64,000 nt of DNA from Alopecurus myosuroides (lineage: Eukaryota > Streptophyta > Magnoliopsida > Poales > Poaceae), in NCBI GenBank assembly GCA_028641055.1, contig CM054060.1, forward strand, positions 210,204,445-210,268,444, read 5' to 3'. Position 1 is the first letter of the stretch. Each line of letters opens with the position of its first letter. A program made the translations under genes and the position numbers. The notes beneath the pieces are model-generated. The model searched no databases, was not told the DNA's origin, and worked only from the letters and a program-made list of their open reading frames with translations. Positions 34,713 through 46,354 of the stretch are shown here, in pieces.

Positions 34713-35325
34713 TGATACGGATCAGCGTGATCCGAGAGGGGTTTTGGCCCAATCTTTCACGGCGATTCGCAAAACAGCAACGTTGAATTGAACAAGATCA
34801 ACTCCACGCACGCGCACAAACAGATCAACAAGATCAGCAATCAAAAGCCAGCATAAATACGCAAACGGCGTCCCATCATGGGAGGAGCCTCACGATAACT
34901 TTACTCCTAAAATTCTTGTCTACCCTAAAACCCTAGGCGCCACTCCATTATATAGGAGGCCACAAAGGGCTCGGTTGAACAGGCCCAAACCGAACACACA
35001 ACTGACTCGAACCTAACACACGCGATACAAACCGGCCTATTATAAGCCTCAGCCAAATAATAAGGCACGCATGCCTCTAATAAAACGTGTACATACTTAG
35101 ACGAATGTCATCTAATCGTTGGTCATCCTGTATGCAACACCCTGCACCGCCCAACACTAACAATGTTTGGCCTCACGCCGTGGACCAAACTGCAACATCA
35201 ACGGTGGTGTTCTGAAGTTGGGTTTCACCTTATCTAGCGGAGGGATTGCAAATTTGAAAGCTCCAACTGTCAACATAAATGGCGGTGGTGGTGCAATGAT
35301 AGGAGTAGGTATCTTCCCCGCATCA
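34713..35325 (-). repeat. 3' LTR of gag-plus-protease element, 613 bp
   Basis: It matches 48451-49063 end to end with no length change. On the minus strand it begins TGATGCGGGGAAGATACC after the polypurine tract and ends CCGTATCA. Confidence 0.95.
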
Positions 35326-35702
35326 TCCCCCCAACTTGAAGAGAAACCGTTCTCGGTTTCAGCTTGACGCTTGGAACCTTCTTCTTCATAGCAACGACGT
35401 CCACCTTGATATCCTTGTCAACCATTGGCTGCAGAACATAACGTTTCCCTTTATGCCACAAGGAATATACATTAGAACGCCCGTCATGTGTGGAACACCG
35501 ATCAAACTGCCACGGTCGGCCTAGTAGCACGTGGCATGCATCCATAGGCAACACATCACACACCACTGTGTCCTCATACGTACCTACAGAAAATTTCAGG
35601 CGCACCTTATGTGTGACCTTCAGCTTGCCTGAATTATACAACCACTCAATGCAATGTGGCTGCGGGTGCTTCCATGTAGGCAATGAAAGAGAATCCACCA
35701 AG
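35326..35702 (-). pseudogene. Protease C-terminal part of gag-plus-protease element, and PPT
   Basis: On the minus strand the frame carries the second half of an aspartic protease: a hydrophobic stretch ending VVCDVLPMDACHVLLGRPW, a pattern typical of retroviral-like protease C-termini. Then comes a basic tail. The frame runs without a stop through the polypurine tract (TTGGGGGGA at 35334-35326) into the LTR. No RT follows. The first half of the protease is at 46355, separated by the nested insertion with TSD CTCTT. Confidence 0.75.
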
Positions 35703-35707
35703 CTCTT

Positions 35708-36185
35708 TGATGGGGGGATGATAACCCGGTAGGCCAAACTTCAAGGAGTAACCCGGCCCAAAGGACGCTGTGCAGGATCCGGCTAAGGATAAGGAAACCG
35801 TGAAGGCCCAAGCTTGTAGGCCCGGTAACCCGGATTGTGGGTTACTGTAAAGGAAAGTTAGGGTTTGTGCGCCGTGTCCGGGTAGGATCCAGGATGCGCC
35901 TTGGAGAATAAGCCAGAGGGTACGGGTGCTTTATAAACCGACCCCCAGGTCTAGTTTAGGCAGAGATCTAAGAACCCTAGCAATATCGCTTGATATCGAG
36001 CATCCAGTGTAATCCCATAATTGAGTTGTTATATCAAGATCGGAGACTCGGCGACTTTGATTGCCGGCTCCCAGATCGAATTGCACCATGTTTTCCTCTG
36101 AGCTAAACCCTCTCCCAAACACCTGTGTCGTCTTGCCCCAAGATCAGTTACCCCCGGTAATGTCTGCCGTGATTATCCCACGACA
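35708..36185 (+). repeat. 5' LTR of innermost element
   Basis: TGATGGGGGG start and CCACGACA end. A TATA box (TTTATAAACC) lies near 35932-35940. It is 478 bp, the same length as the 3' copy. Confidence 0.96.
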
Positions 36186-36206
36186 GTTGGCGCCCACCGT
36201 GGGGCC
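36186..36206 (+). other. Putative primer binding site of innermost element
   Basis: GTTGGCGCCCACCGTGGGG directly follows the LTR. TGGCGCCCACCGTGGGG-type sites are familiar from RIRE2-like grass elements. I do not assign the tRNA. Confidence 0.6.
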
Positions 36207-39200
36207 TGCGTCCAAAGGTGTTTACATTACGGGAGAAGCTCGGAAGAACATGGAAAACCTTGTCGTGGGCGAGATCTACATCGACCGCGAAGGAGAAAAG
36301 ATGGTGGACGATTCCGGCTGGGGGCCAGAGTCGGATCATCTCGAGTCCGGATCTATGGTGACGATCGGCCGGATCAACATCTTCGTCGGTATGGTACGTA
36401 CACCTGATTTAAAAGGACAATATCATGTGCATACTACAGGAACTTCTAGCAGGGACAAAGAGACATTAAAGCAAGCGGCAAACTCGGTTTCGTCGGCCGC
36501 GCCGGGATACCTTAGATGGGCGGAACAAGAAGTAACGTGGAGTAGAAGAGATCATCCGGAAAAAGTAGAGCGCCCAGGAGTCTTGGCGTTGGTGGTTGCT
36601 CCACAGGTTAATGGTTACGAACTGAAGAGGGTCCTGATGGACGGTGGAAGTAGCATCAACATCCTTTATTGGGAAACCTTCTTGCGGATGAGCCTCAAAG
36701 AGTCCCAGTTACAGAAAAGTTCGACAATCTTTCATGGGATCGTGCCAGGTCACTCGGCGAGCCCCGAGGGGAAGATCACTTTGGAGGTTGCTTTTGGAGA
36801 ATCGACGGATAATTATCGAGTTGAGTGGCTTACGTTCGAGGTGGTCAAATTGCGCAGTCCTTATCACGCGCTGTTCGGAAGACCGGCTTATGCCAAATTC
36901 ATGGCTAGGCCGTGCTACGTGTATTTACAGCTAAAGATCCCGGGTCCTAAACGGACCATCACCATACATGGGAACCGGGATATAGCAGCCGAGTGTGACG
37001 AAGGAGATTCGGTTATGGCTGAGCAAGCGTGCAGAAAGGAGGAACTCGAATATTACCGGTCTCAAGTAAATCCGGATGATAGAACAGCCTTGAAAAAGCC
37101 GAATACCGAGGATGAGAGAGCAAAATTCAAGGCAGCACAAGACACCAAGAAGATAGATTTTGTCGAAGGCGATTCCACTAAGCAGTTTACCATACGGTCT
37201 AACTTGGAAAAAGAGCAGGAGAAAGCGCTTGTGGAGTTTATTCGTTCAAGTGCAGATGTGTTCGCCTGGACACCTAGCGACATGCCGGGTATCCCTACAG
37301 AGCTGGCCGAGCACAGTTTGCATGTGGATCCTAAGTCCAGGCCCGTGAAGCAGGGTTTGAGGAAAATGAATGAGGAAAGAAGGAAGGCTATAGGCGAAGA
37401 GATCGCTCGGCTATTGGCAGCTGGCTTTATCATGGAAGTATTTCACCCAGATTGGTTGGCAAACCCGGTTCTAGTGATGAAAAAGACCAATGAGTGGAGG
37501 ATGTGCATTGATTTTACGAGTCTCAACAAGAATTGCCCAAAGGATCCGTTTGCGCTACCAAGGATAGATCAGATTATAGATGCAGTAGCTGGAAGCGATC
37601 TGTTATGCTTCCTGGACGTATCATCAGATTAAGCTCAAGAGGGAGGATTGGGAGAAAACATCATTCATAACCCCTTTTGGGGCCTTCTGTTATAAAACCA
37701 TGACGTTTGGATTGAAGAACGCCGGTGCAACTTACCAACGGTGTATTCAAAAGTGCTTCGAGGACCAAATCGGACGCAACGTCCATGCCTATGTGGATGA
37801 TGTGGTCATCAAGACCAGGAAGGCGGAGACGTTTATCGATGATCTAAAGGAGACGTTCAAAAACTTGAGGAGGTACCAGATGAAGCTTAACCCGACAAAG
37901 TGCGTGTTCGGAGTTCCAGCCGGGAAATTACTCGGCTTTATAGTTTCCGAGAGAGGAATCGAGGCAAACCCGGATAAAATCAAGGCCATCCAGAGTCTGA
38001 AAAAACCGGAAAATTTGAAGCATGTTCAAAAGCTCACGGGCTGCATAGCAGCCTTGAGCCGATTCATATCCAAACTCGGAGAAAAGGCAATACCCTTGTA
38101 CCGGCTCTTGCGGAAATCAGATAAATTCATGTGGGATCAAGAGGCGGATGAGGCGTTTGAGGCACTAAAGAAGCAGTTATATGAAGCACCAGTACTAGCG
38201 GCGCCGGGTCCTAAAGAGCCTATGTTGCTATACGTGGCAGCTGGCCCCCGAGCCGTCAGCGCAGTAGTTGTGGTAGAACGCAAAGAGGAGGGGAAAGGTT
38301 ACCCGGTTCAGAGACCGGTTTATTACGTCAGCAAGGTATTATCAGAAGCAAAGCAGCGCTATCCACATTGGCAGAAGTTGGTGTTCGGGGTCTTTATGGC
38401 TAGCCGGAAATTGAAGCCGTATTTCCAAGAACACCCCATAACAGTGGTTAGTTCAATACCAATGTCGGATATCATCAGAAACTCGGACGCGACGGGAAGA
38501 ATAGCCAAATGGGCGATAGAAATGGGGGATTATCACATCAACTACGAACCCAGGTCAGCAATCAAATCCCAAGCTTTAATTGATTTCGTTAACGACTGGA
38601 CACATACAGGCATGACTACAACGGTTCCGAATTCCGAATCATGGATCATGCACTTCGATGGATCTAAGCAATACGAGGGATCAGGAGCTGGGGTGGTGCT
38701 AACGTCACCCAAAGGAGATAAACTAAGTTACGTACTACAAATCCACTTCGACTGTTCCAACAACGTGGCCGAGTATGAGGCCCTATTGCACGGCCTAAGG
38801 GCAGCTAAGGAGATGAACGTCAAGAGGATATGGTGCTTCGGAGATTCGGACCTCGTAGTGCAGCAGGTGTCAGGAACTTGGGATAGAAAGGACGCAACTA
38901 TGGCAGCATACCGCAGGGAAGTTGATAGGGTTGCAGGATGTTTTTCCAGGTATGAGGTGGAGCATATAGACAGAAGAAAGAATGAGGCAGCCGACGCGCT
39001 CGCTAGACTCGGCTCGCGCAGAGAGCCGGTTCCACCTAACGTTTTCCTGGATGAATTATGGCGACCATCAGTTAAAACCGAGTCAGAAGAGGAATTGGCA
39101 AACAAGGACCCGGATTCAGGACTTGTGGCAACCGTGCGTACTGTTCCTGAATGGACAGAACCGTTTTTGGCCTACTTGTCGCGAGGCGAGCTACCACAGC

Positions 39201-40431
39201 AGGAGGTATTAGCAAGGCAAATTTTGAGGCGAGCAAAGGGATATTCTATCATCAACGGGGAACTATATAAGAGAAGCGCAACAGGGGTCTTTTTGCGCTG
39301 CGTAGCGCCAGAAGAAGGCCGACAGATTCTCAAGGAAATACATGAAGGCGACTGTGGACATCACGCATCCACAAGATCTCTCGTGGCTAAAGCTTATCGA
39401 CACGGATTTTTCTGGCTCACGGCTCTAGCAGATGCGGAGCGATTGGTAGCAAGGTGTGACGGATGTCAAAGGTACGCTCGCCAAACCCATGTGCCGGCTA
39501 TGGAGTTACGGACCATCCCGTTAACTTGGCCGTTCGCTGTATGGGGTATGGACATGGTTGGCCCCTTTCATATGTCACCATGCAAGAAAACACATCTTTT
39601 GGTAGCTATTGATAAGTTTGCCAAGTGGGTTGAGGTTATGCCAGTTACTAATTGCAAATCAGCCACAGCAGTCAAGTTCCTGAAGAGGATTATCTACCGG
39701 TTCGGGTATCCCCACAGCATAATTACCGACAATGGAACCAACATGTCCCTTGGTGAGATGGAGAAGTTCTGTGGCAACAATGGAATCCGACTTGACGTCG
39801 CGTCAGTAGCTCATCCGTAGGCCAATGGACAAGTGGAGAGGGCAAATCAAGAATTGCTTCGCGGGCTAAAACCACGATTACGAGCCCCTGTATCAGGGCA
39901 GCTGGCGCATGGGTCGAAGAACTCCCTTCTGTGGTTTGGGGCATCAATACTACGCCTAATAGATCTACTCAGATGACACCCTTCTTCATGGTCTATGGCG
40001 CGGAGGCAGTACTACCGAGTGATATTATCCATGATTCACCACGAGTGGCAGCATACGTCGAAGTGGAGAATGAAAAGACCCGGCAAGACGCCGTGGATAT
40101 GTTAGAAGAGCAAAGGGAACAAGCCCTGGAAAGATCAGCCATATATCAGAAGGATTTATGAAGGTATCATAGCCGGCACGTGAAAACCCGGGTCTTCCAG
40201 GAAGGAGACCTGGTTTTGCGCCTGGTACAGTCAAACGAAGAAAAGCACAAGTTATCACCACCCTGGGATGGACCGTTTATCATAAGCCGGAATTTGCATA
40301 ATGGGTCATACTACTTGATAGATTCAAGGGAAGAGTCGACCACAGTTAATGACACTGCTCACACCACTTCATCTATGCAAGAAAGAGACAGACCGTGGAA
40401 CGTGGCTCAGCTACGTCCGTATTATACTTAG
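36186..40431 (+). pseudogene. pol: pol of innermost element (protease, RT, RNase H, integrase), broken, no gag
   Basis: A short gag-like start (about 36190-36440) passes almost directly into the pre-protease region. The gag core and zinc knuckle are missing. Visible parts: protease LMDGGSS (about 36637); RT with NPVLVMKKTNEWRMCIDF and YVDDVVIKT (about 37789); RNase H HFDGSKQYEGSGAG (about 38653); integrase HHCC (CGHHAS, CDGCQRYA) and the first two catalytic aspartates (GMDMVGPF, ITDNGTN). Lesions: a small deletion in RT near 37621 shifting frame; TAG at 39818-39820 in integrase; a frameshift near 39895-39930; TGA at 40159-40161. The frame ends at 40431 after the integrase C-terminal region. 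Confidence 0.9.
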
Positions 40432-41496
40432 CAAAAATTGTATTGGCATATGGAATTGAACGATGTAATAGGCAGCAGGTTTTCAGACGCACTCTTTTCC
40501 TATCCAGGGTACCTTTGGGGACTGGACGGGTTTTTAATGAGGCGGCTTGCTGACCTAGATTTTTCATTTCAAGTAAAGAAGCGATTATCAAGAAAAGAGA
40601 TGGTTCTAATCAGGTTGTGTACTCTCAGTATGATGCGTATATCTAGGTCTTGGGGGCTGGTCGCTTGAATAGCACAGTTACAAACTCAAAGACCCGGCCA
40701 TGATGCCTATGAGTTATAAGGGCCGATTACTTGCAAACGAGTACGGCTACAATCTTATAACCGGACAAATAAGTCCAAATTCCTTGGCTATTCTTACTTA
40801 AGCTCGATGTGACTCGCATTAAAGTGGCATGATTTGTTCGCTTACGATTACAGTCAGTCACGAAGCCCGACGAGGCTTGATTGGCTATGTTTTCGTATGG
40901 ATGTAACAACATGGTATCCACGCGAAAGCCGGCTTACAGTACAAGATAGTCAAAAGGGTCATCTAAACCACAAGTTATGCAGAGTACAAGGCTAAACAGC
41001 TGGAAACTCAACGATTATTAAGCATAACTTCAAATCCTATGTGAAACAACTCAGGGATCTTTGTGAATTTAGCAGTAGGCAGGTCGTTCCCCTTTCAAGA
41101 TCAAGTGTCTTAGACTTGGAGATCCGGGTCCGGGTGACTTGAAATCTTGAAAAGAGAAAAAATTGCTTATGTGTAGAATTCCAAAAACCCAAATATCCGA
41201 GTCTTGGGGACTTGGGGACTTAGAAGCAAATCCGCTTGTCAATACCCATGAGACCCGGAAATCGAGTTTTCACAAAAGGAACAATAAAGAAAGCCGGATA
41301 TCGAGAACAGATGAGCTCAATAATGGATAAACTTAAAAAGGCCGGAAGAGGCATAGAGTATATCAAGACCTTAGCGTGCATTACAAAATCTCGGCGAAAA
41401 GATATCAAAGGTGCACAGGCGCACCACCCAAAATATAATTGTTTAAACAGCATGTTGACCGACCGGTGCATAAGATGAGGCATTAGATATCAGATA
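40432..41496. other. Spacer between pol and the antisense gene
   Basis: No supported ORF is found on either strand. It holds scattered AAACCCGG-like words and GGGGACTTGGGGACTT near 41203. It separates the convergent 3' ends of pol (+) and the antisense gene (-), so it must hold both termination regions. Confidence 0.5.
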
Positions 41497-44400
41497 TCAC
41501 TCGGCGTTCATCTTGGCCTTGCCCTTGCCATCATTGGTGGTAGCAGCAGCACCCGGATCAGCGGTACCAGCCCGTGCAGGAGGTGGAACGACTGGTGTCG
41601 AGGTAGCGGGGGCAGAGCCGGCTTCAGCTTGCTTCTTTGCAGCCTCCGCCCTCAACGCAGCAGCTTCCTCCTTCCACCAAGCCAGCATATCGTACGGCTC
41701 GGGAAGATCTGACTTAATTGCTTCACCGACAACATCATATGCTGGAACAAGGATATTAACATCCAGGTCGTCAGCAATCACGCTGGCCGGGTAACGGACC
41801 TCCTTCTGGACGGCCTGAAAATCCTTCACTGAGAACTTGGATCCATCAAGCTTGAACTCTGGGAAGCCGCCCATAAGCTTCACTAGCTCGAGCTTGGGGA
41901 AATAAGCCTTGGCGAGTGCAAGCCCTCGGGTCATTCCAACCCGGCAAGACGAGCGTTTCCAGTGCCAAATCCACTCAGGAATAGTGGAGAAGGCATCCAG
42001 CATCCTCTTCAGATCAACATGTCCTTTACCCGGCCACCGTAATTCCTGAAGGATCCATTTGGTTCCGGCACATAGCTGCCGGAGAACACTCTTCATGGTT
42101 TTCAGCTTGGCGATGTCATCCTCTTCCGGCATGGTTTCGTCCGGGCCTGAAGGAATGGAAACGTAAGTCGGGAAAACCGTTGTTATCTATCAAAAGAGTA
42201 AACCCGGAGGAGGAAACGTACCAAGTAAAGCACGATATGTGTCTGATATTTGGACGGAAAGGCTTGTTAGATCATCTTCGGCTTTGTGAGCCCTTTTCCT
42301 ATATTTCCTCATTATCAGCCTATTCCTCCTGGCCTCAGATTCGGCTGCTTCACGCAAAGCTACCTCCTTTTCGATGAGCTTGGTGGCGTCTGCCAGTTTC
42401 TCCTCAGATTGAGTCACGAAAGACTGCATGCATGCAAACAAGGATCAGTCGGGTAGAGGAGCAAGTTATCAGGCGCTTGTATAATAAAGTCCCAAGCGAA
42501 TTATGAATCAATTCACTCGGAACTTGGGGACTGGACAAGGGCACAAGCAACATTAGTCGGATTTACCTCGTGCTTGGCTATTAAAGCCCCCAAGATGTTT
42601 TCTTCATTAGCCCTTAAAGTGCGCAGGGTTTCCAGCATCTGGGCAAACGTCAGTTCTTGGGATCGAGTACCGGAAGAGCCGGCGGCTTGGTCACCTGGTG
42701 GGGGGGCTCTCCCCGCCCTTGGAGTCGAGACCCGGACAGTTTGAGTACCCGGGTTGGGAGAACCCATCCTTGTATCTAGAACCTCGATCTCCTCGTCTAC
42801 TTGTTCCGATGAGGAAGGAGATCCGGCGGCTCGGTGAAGCGGATTGTTCAGAGGGCCTTGTTCCTGGTTATTCGCCGCATCACCGTCAGTCGCGGTGTCT
42901 GCGTTATCAGTCGGCTTCTCCACCCGACGGTTATCTGTTTCCACGTTTTCCGGGTCACTAACGGTGACTTGAGTGCTGAAAGAAAAATGAGAAAAGGCAG
43001 TTATTAGTAATGACGGTGGCTCGAGTGAAAATTTGTCAGACGTAAAAGGAAATCATGTAGCAAAACCTTACCCGGCATTCACGGTGTAGTCCGGCGGGCG
43101 CTCGCCGCTAGAAGCAGATGAGGTCGTCACAGGGACCACTAAGGGAACCCGGAATTGCCCGGCACGTGGATGGTTAGGAGAAGGGTGGCGTTGAGGAGAG
43201 TCGGAAGGACGAGACGGAGGGGCGCTGGCACGAGGGACCGAGGGGGTAGAGATGCCCGGGTTAAGGGGATCTTCACCCGGGGAGCTCCGAGTTACTCTGC
43301 GTTTGGCTGGGAAAGAATCCTTCAAGCACGACGAATTTGATAATTGATGGTTAAGTCGTCGCATGGCGTCAAAGGAGTAAGGTTCAGAGGATAATGAAGA
43401 AAAAGGAACCTTGGACACTGCCCCCTGGCTTTCCTCTTGCCTCCAACTGTTGCTTCTGGGTCAGACTCGGTTGCCTCCGGGTCATCCTCGTTGGTCTCGC
43501 CTTCGTCCTCCAGCCCTGCGAACCGGATGTGTGTTCGTTGGAAAAAAGGTAAATGGGAGGAAAATAATACAAGTAAAGATATACAAATTCTGTGCGAATA
43601 CCTTCACTATCATCAGCCGGCTCGTCCTCTTCTTCCGGGTCTCTGGAGGGGGGGGGAGGGTTCAACTCTCCAGAAAGGGTCATCAGCCTAAGACAAAAGA
43701 ATGAGACTAGGGGTTAGAAGCTGTATCAAGTCAAAATGTGGAAAAAAGTTGTGAATATCGGGTATTACCGCCGGAGCCGGGTTCTCCCGAGTAAACGGGG
43801 GTAACCCGGAGATGCCCTTTATCACCTCCAGCTTCTCTGTTAAGAAGCCCTTGATGGTCTTGTTGGTATCGCCGGTCGCAAAGCTCTTGGTGGAGTATCT
43901 GAGTGCATCAGTGGTGTGCCCCGAATACTCGCACATCAATTTGGTGCGAATGGAGTTGGGTTGGATCCGAAAATCAACCCATGTTTTTACTAAATTTAGC
44001 CCGAGGAGGCCTTGGGCTGAGAGGATGGCTATCTTGGCTAATGAGGGAAGGATTGCCTCCCTGTCCGAGTCTGGTGCGAAGGCGTTGAAAGACTCAGAAG
44101 GTTCAAGGAGGCTTTCCGAGTAACCCGGCAGTTTCTTTTCGCCGTCTGGGGAGGTATCGTGGCAATAAAAGAAAGACAGCTGCCAATGTTTGACGTGGGA
44201 GTTTAAATTGAGGGTTGGCATCGGTGAATTCTTGCGGCGTTGGATGGATACCCCGCCACAAGTAAGAAGTGCTCCGTCACCACTTTCGCGGCACGACTTA
44301 CACTGGAATAGTTCGATGAAGAGAGTCAAACTTGGTGGCATGCACAAGTACGACTCGGATAGAACGATGAAGTGGGTAATATTCAGCATAGAGTTAGGCC

Positions 44401-45455
44401 CTATGTCGAATACCCGGAGGCCATAATGGCTTAAGACCTCCCTGAAGAAAGGGTGACCCGGAGGACGGAATCCCCGGGTCACGTGCTCTACGAAACAGAT
44501 TACCTCGTTATCAGCAGGTGTGGGCCGGGTCTCATTGCCCGGCGCCCTCCAGTGAATGTCCTTCTGAGAAGGGAGAATTCCTAATTCGGCTAGCTCGTCC
44601 AACTTGGCCTTTGTAGTTGTGGAACGCCCCCAGTTGGCGGATATGGTTTGGGTAGTCCTCGCTTGAGTCGGCTGTCTTCCTTGTCGTTTGGGAGCCATGG
44701 GATCAACCTGCAAAACACAAGAAAAAGAGGCATAGGAAATAAGACTCGGAAGTGTTGGATTATCCGAGTATAAGGTAACAAGAAAGTATGAAGCTAAGAA
44801 TTATCCGAGTATCACGCTATGAAGTGGAGATTACAAGGTATCCGGGTGTTAAGTATAATTATGGAAATTATTGGTCACTTACGTATGGAAAAGCATTTGA
44901 GGAAGATGGATGGTTGCCCATGTGTATACCGCAAGCAAAATAGCTGGAAAAGGAGGATTTTCCGGGTGTTAACGCGATAAGCGGAAAATCAAGGAGGAAT
45001 GGATCTAGGTAGGAAAGTTTGTGAGCAATTTCACAGAAGATTTGGTGGTTAGTAATGGTAGGAGGATGAGTTGTAACTATCTAGCAGGTGGTTAAAGGAG
45101 TTGGCGAGCATCGAATCGATCTAGCTTGATGCAATCGGAAAAAAGACTCGCGGGTTGACCTAGATCCGATCCTGGATAAATTGAAAAATCGCGGGGCTAA
45201 ATTAAACGACTGCAAGAGGCTTACCGGAGAGATTGGAGTCTAGCGCGACGGCGGCGAGCGGCGTGGCTCGAATGCCCCTTTGCGGCTCTTGGCGCGGGGA
45301 ACGAAGGTGCGACAGTCTCGTGCGGCGGCGGCACGAGATGGCTCGAGGGCGAGCGCGGCCGGCGGCGGCTCAGCTTTGATGGCGAGCGCAAGCTCCTTGC
45401 GGTGGCGCTGCAAGGGTGTATGGAGCGATGAAGGAAAGGGGAAGCTAAGGCGTAG
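41497..45455 (-). CDS. Seven-exon antisense gene of Tat-like element (plant gypsy-type transposon family)
   Basis: The minus strand carries a spliced gene. Predicted exons: 1, 45455-45225 (untranslated, donor CCG/GTAAGC); 2, 44707-43769 (acceptor TTTTGCAG; ATG at 44698); 3, 43687-43602; 4, 43515-43072; 5, 42975-42567; 6, 42423-42222; 7, 42146-41497. Every intron has GT-AG ends. Phases match exactly at junctions 4/5, 5/6 and 6/7. Exon 2 encodes the conserved domain of the plant putative gypsy-type transposon family (HPFFREVLSHYGL, FIELFQCK); exons 3-4 are acidic and proline-rich; exon 6 is a likely coiled coil. Exons 3 and 4 appear to carry single-base indels in C or G runs, so this copy may be non-functional. 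Function of the family is unknown. Confidence 0.72.
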
Positions 45456-45483
45456 TGATGGTTTGGGGTTACCCTCTGAGTAC

Positions 45484-45492
45484 TATTTATAA
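45484..45492 (-). promoter_or_regulatory. TATA box of the antisense gene
   Basis: The minus strand reads TTATAAATA about 30 bases ahead of the proposed transcription start (45455) and about 790 bases ahead of the ATG, with an intron between. It lies in internal sequence outside the LTR, so the gene would not rely on the LTR promoter. Confidence 0.55.
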
Positions 45493-45871
45493 GGCGAGGG
45501 TGGTTCTATCTCAACGGCCAGAAGCCGGAAATCGTGGGGTGATGGTTATCCACGGGGATTCTGCAAGATATGCGCCAAGTATTGGGCAAAGCATCTGGAC
45601 AAGAGGAAGAAGGAGATCCACTCCGCGATATCAGGATCGATTATCGAGTGTAGGGATCTTGGCATTTTTATTAGGGTTTGGACCGGGAAAATTAAACCAA
45701 AGTGTTTGGAGGAAAAACCCGGGTTACTACATGGCCGCCATGGAGTAAGGCCTAACTGAATATTAAAGCATCTTAACCCGGCCTCCCTATGCATGTGTGT
45801 TAGATATCTTTGCAGGGAATAGCGAGTGCTTCAAGGAGGATCCGTGAAGCCCAGGCTATTCTGGGGACTAC

Positions 45872-46349
45872 TGATGGGGGGATGATAACCCGGTAGGCCA
45901 AACTTCAAGGAGTAACCCGGCCCAAAGGACGCTGTGCAGGATCCGGCTAAGGATAAGGAAACTGTGAAGGCCCAAGCTTGTAGGCCCGGTAACCCGGATT
46001 GTGGGTTACTGTAAAGGAAAGTTAGGGTTTGTGCGCAGTGTCCGGGTAGGATCCAGGATGCGCCTTGGAGAATAAGCCAGAGGGTACGGGTGCTTTATAA
46101 ACCGACCCCCAGGTCTAGTTTAGGCAGAGATCTAAGAACCCTAGCAATATCGCTTGATATCGAGCATCCAGTGTAATCCCATAATTGAGTTGTTATATCA
46201 AGATCGGAGACTCGGCGACTTTGATTGCCGGCTGCCAGATCGAATTGCACCATGTTTTCCTCTGAGCTAAACCCTCTCCCAAACACCTGTGTCGTCTTGC
46301 CCCAAGACCAGTTACCCCCGGTAACGTCTGCCGTGATTATCCCACGACA
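45872..46349 (+). repeat. 3' LTR of innermost element
   Basis: It is identical in length to 35708-36185 with five substitutions. CTGGGGACTAC immediately upstream is a plausible polypurine tract. Confidence 0.96.
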
Positions 46350-46354
46350 CTCTT

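Larger units (their letters stand above)
35708..46349 (+). mobile_element. Innermost Tat/RIRE2-like gypsy element with antisense gene
   Basis: LTRs of exactly 478 bp (35708-36185, 45872-46349) differ at five positions by eye (about 1%). The TSD CTCTT flanks both ends (35703-35707, 46350-46354). The + strand carries a gag-less, broken pol. The minus strand between pol and the 3' LTR carries a multi-exon gene. Antisense ORFs in this position are known from Tat-lineage elements such as Grande and RIRE2-like families. At the commonly used grass rate of 1.3e-8 per site per year, five differences would mean roughly 0.4 million years. Confidence 0.93.

Noticed and set aside
36061..36185. ATG at 36061 as the true start of the innermost pol
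   Set aside because: It lies inside the 5' LTR. The open frame across the LTR boundary is likely chance, and the gag start has been lost.
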